Part shown: piece after piece, positions 28,771 through 28,839 of the stretch
Numbering within the stretch: position 1 is the first letter of the stretch
Layout: every line of letters begins with the position of its first letter
NCBI GenBank assembly: GCA_001822655.1
Contig: MHRX01000051.1
Coordinates: forward strand, 1-28,839
Direction: 5' to 3'
Source of the DNA: Candidatus Taylorbacteria bacterium RIFCSPLOWO2_01_FULL_45_15b
GTDB taxonomy: Bacteria; Patescibacteriota; Minisyncoccia; Phycocordibacterales; 01-FULL-45-15b
DNA: 28,839 bases
Made by a program: the position numbers and the translations under genes
The notes under the pieces: generated by a model
Told to the model about the DNA's origin: nothing
Databases searched by the model: none
The model's input: only the letters and a program-made list of their open reading frames with translations

Positions 28771-28839
28771 GAATTTTTGTCTTTCTTGATACGAACATTA
28801 TCTTTCGTGTCCAAAACCAACGTAATGTGGCTCGTGCGC
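28755..28839 (-). CDS. rplV: 50S ribosomal protein uL22, C-terminal fragment at the window edge
   Basis: The last 27 residues are visible. RTSHITLVL is the family's C-terminal strand (KRTSHIT), followed by DTKDNVRIKKDKNSNTKY. The tail after the strand is longer than in most uL22, and its final residues come from the heptamer array. Position directly before rpsC matches the S10 operon order. Confidence 0.88.
   Translation of the reverse strand, partial: RTSHITLVLDTKDNVRIKKDKNSNTKY

Overview
The window looks like a chromosomal piece of a Candidate Phyla Radiation (Patescibacteria, probably Parcubacteria-like) bacterium. The evidence is a spc-type ribosomal protein operon in which rpsE runs straight into rplO with no rpmD (uL30), small compact genes with one-base or ATGA overlaps, and several promoters whose -10 box sits only about 5-11 bases before the start codon, which suggests leaderless mRNAs. 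A conjugation/type IV-like ATPase, an enlarged nucleoside diphosphate kinase and a diversity-generating retroelement also fit. The placement rests on gene content read by eye, not on a tree.

Layout. 1-7106, mostly plus strand: the 3' part of purB, a cold-shock protein, an unknown protein, a secreted peptidoglycan-binding protein, a minus-strand orphan histidine kinase divergent from a multi-pass membrane protein, a 355-bp inverted-repeat element, and infC-rpmI-rplT with a possible leader peptide and start-codon hairpin. 7152-15945, minus strand: a phosphatase/beta-CASP nuclease/membrane protein operon, a possible structured RNA, ndk with two small upstream genes, a 932-aa TraD/TraG-like ATPase, two unknown proteins, and map-adk. 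16025-21160 is an accessory island between adk and secY, genes that are usually neighbours. 21590-28839, minus strand: secY-rplO-rpsE-rplR-rplF-rpsH-rpsZ-rplE-rplX-rplN-rpsQ-rpmC-rplP-rpsC-(rplV).

The main discovery is in the island. It holds a complete diversity-generating retroelement (DGR): a reverse transcriptase with the DGR-type GLPLGNLTSQ and YADD motifs, a 109-bp template repeat at 17408-17516, and a matching variable repeat at 17880-17988 inside the 3' end of a target gene. Of 18 differences between the repeats, 17 fall at template adenines, the hallmark of DGR mutagenesis. An Avd-type accessory protein lies between template and reverse transcriptase but on the opposite strand, so the presumed template transcript runs antisense through the whole avd gene. 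A run of 11 C residues interrupts the avd reading frame; one more C would join it to an ATG. The same run, read as G11, lies directly upstream of a TATAAT box for the reverse transcriptase. This could be phase variation or an assembly error.

The rest of the island carries an unknown charged protein and a HicB-HicA-like toxin-antitoxin pair flanked by direct repeats in swapped order (B-A ... A-B), then a frameshifted coiled-coil gene and a perfect 34-bp palindrome. Intergenic gaps in the ribosomal operon carry arrays of a TTTAGTA heptamer; one array supplies the last codons and stop of rplV.
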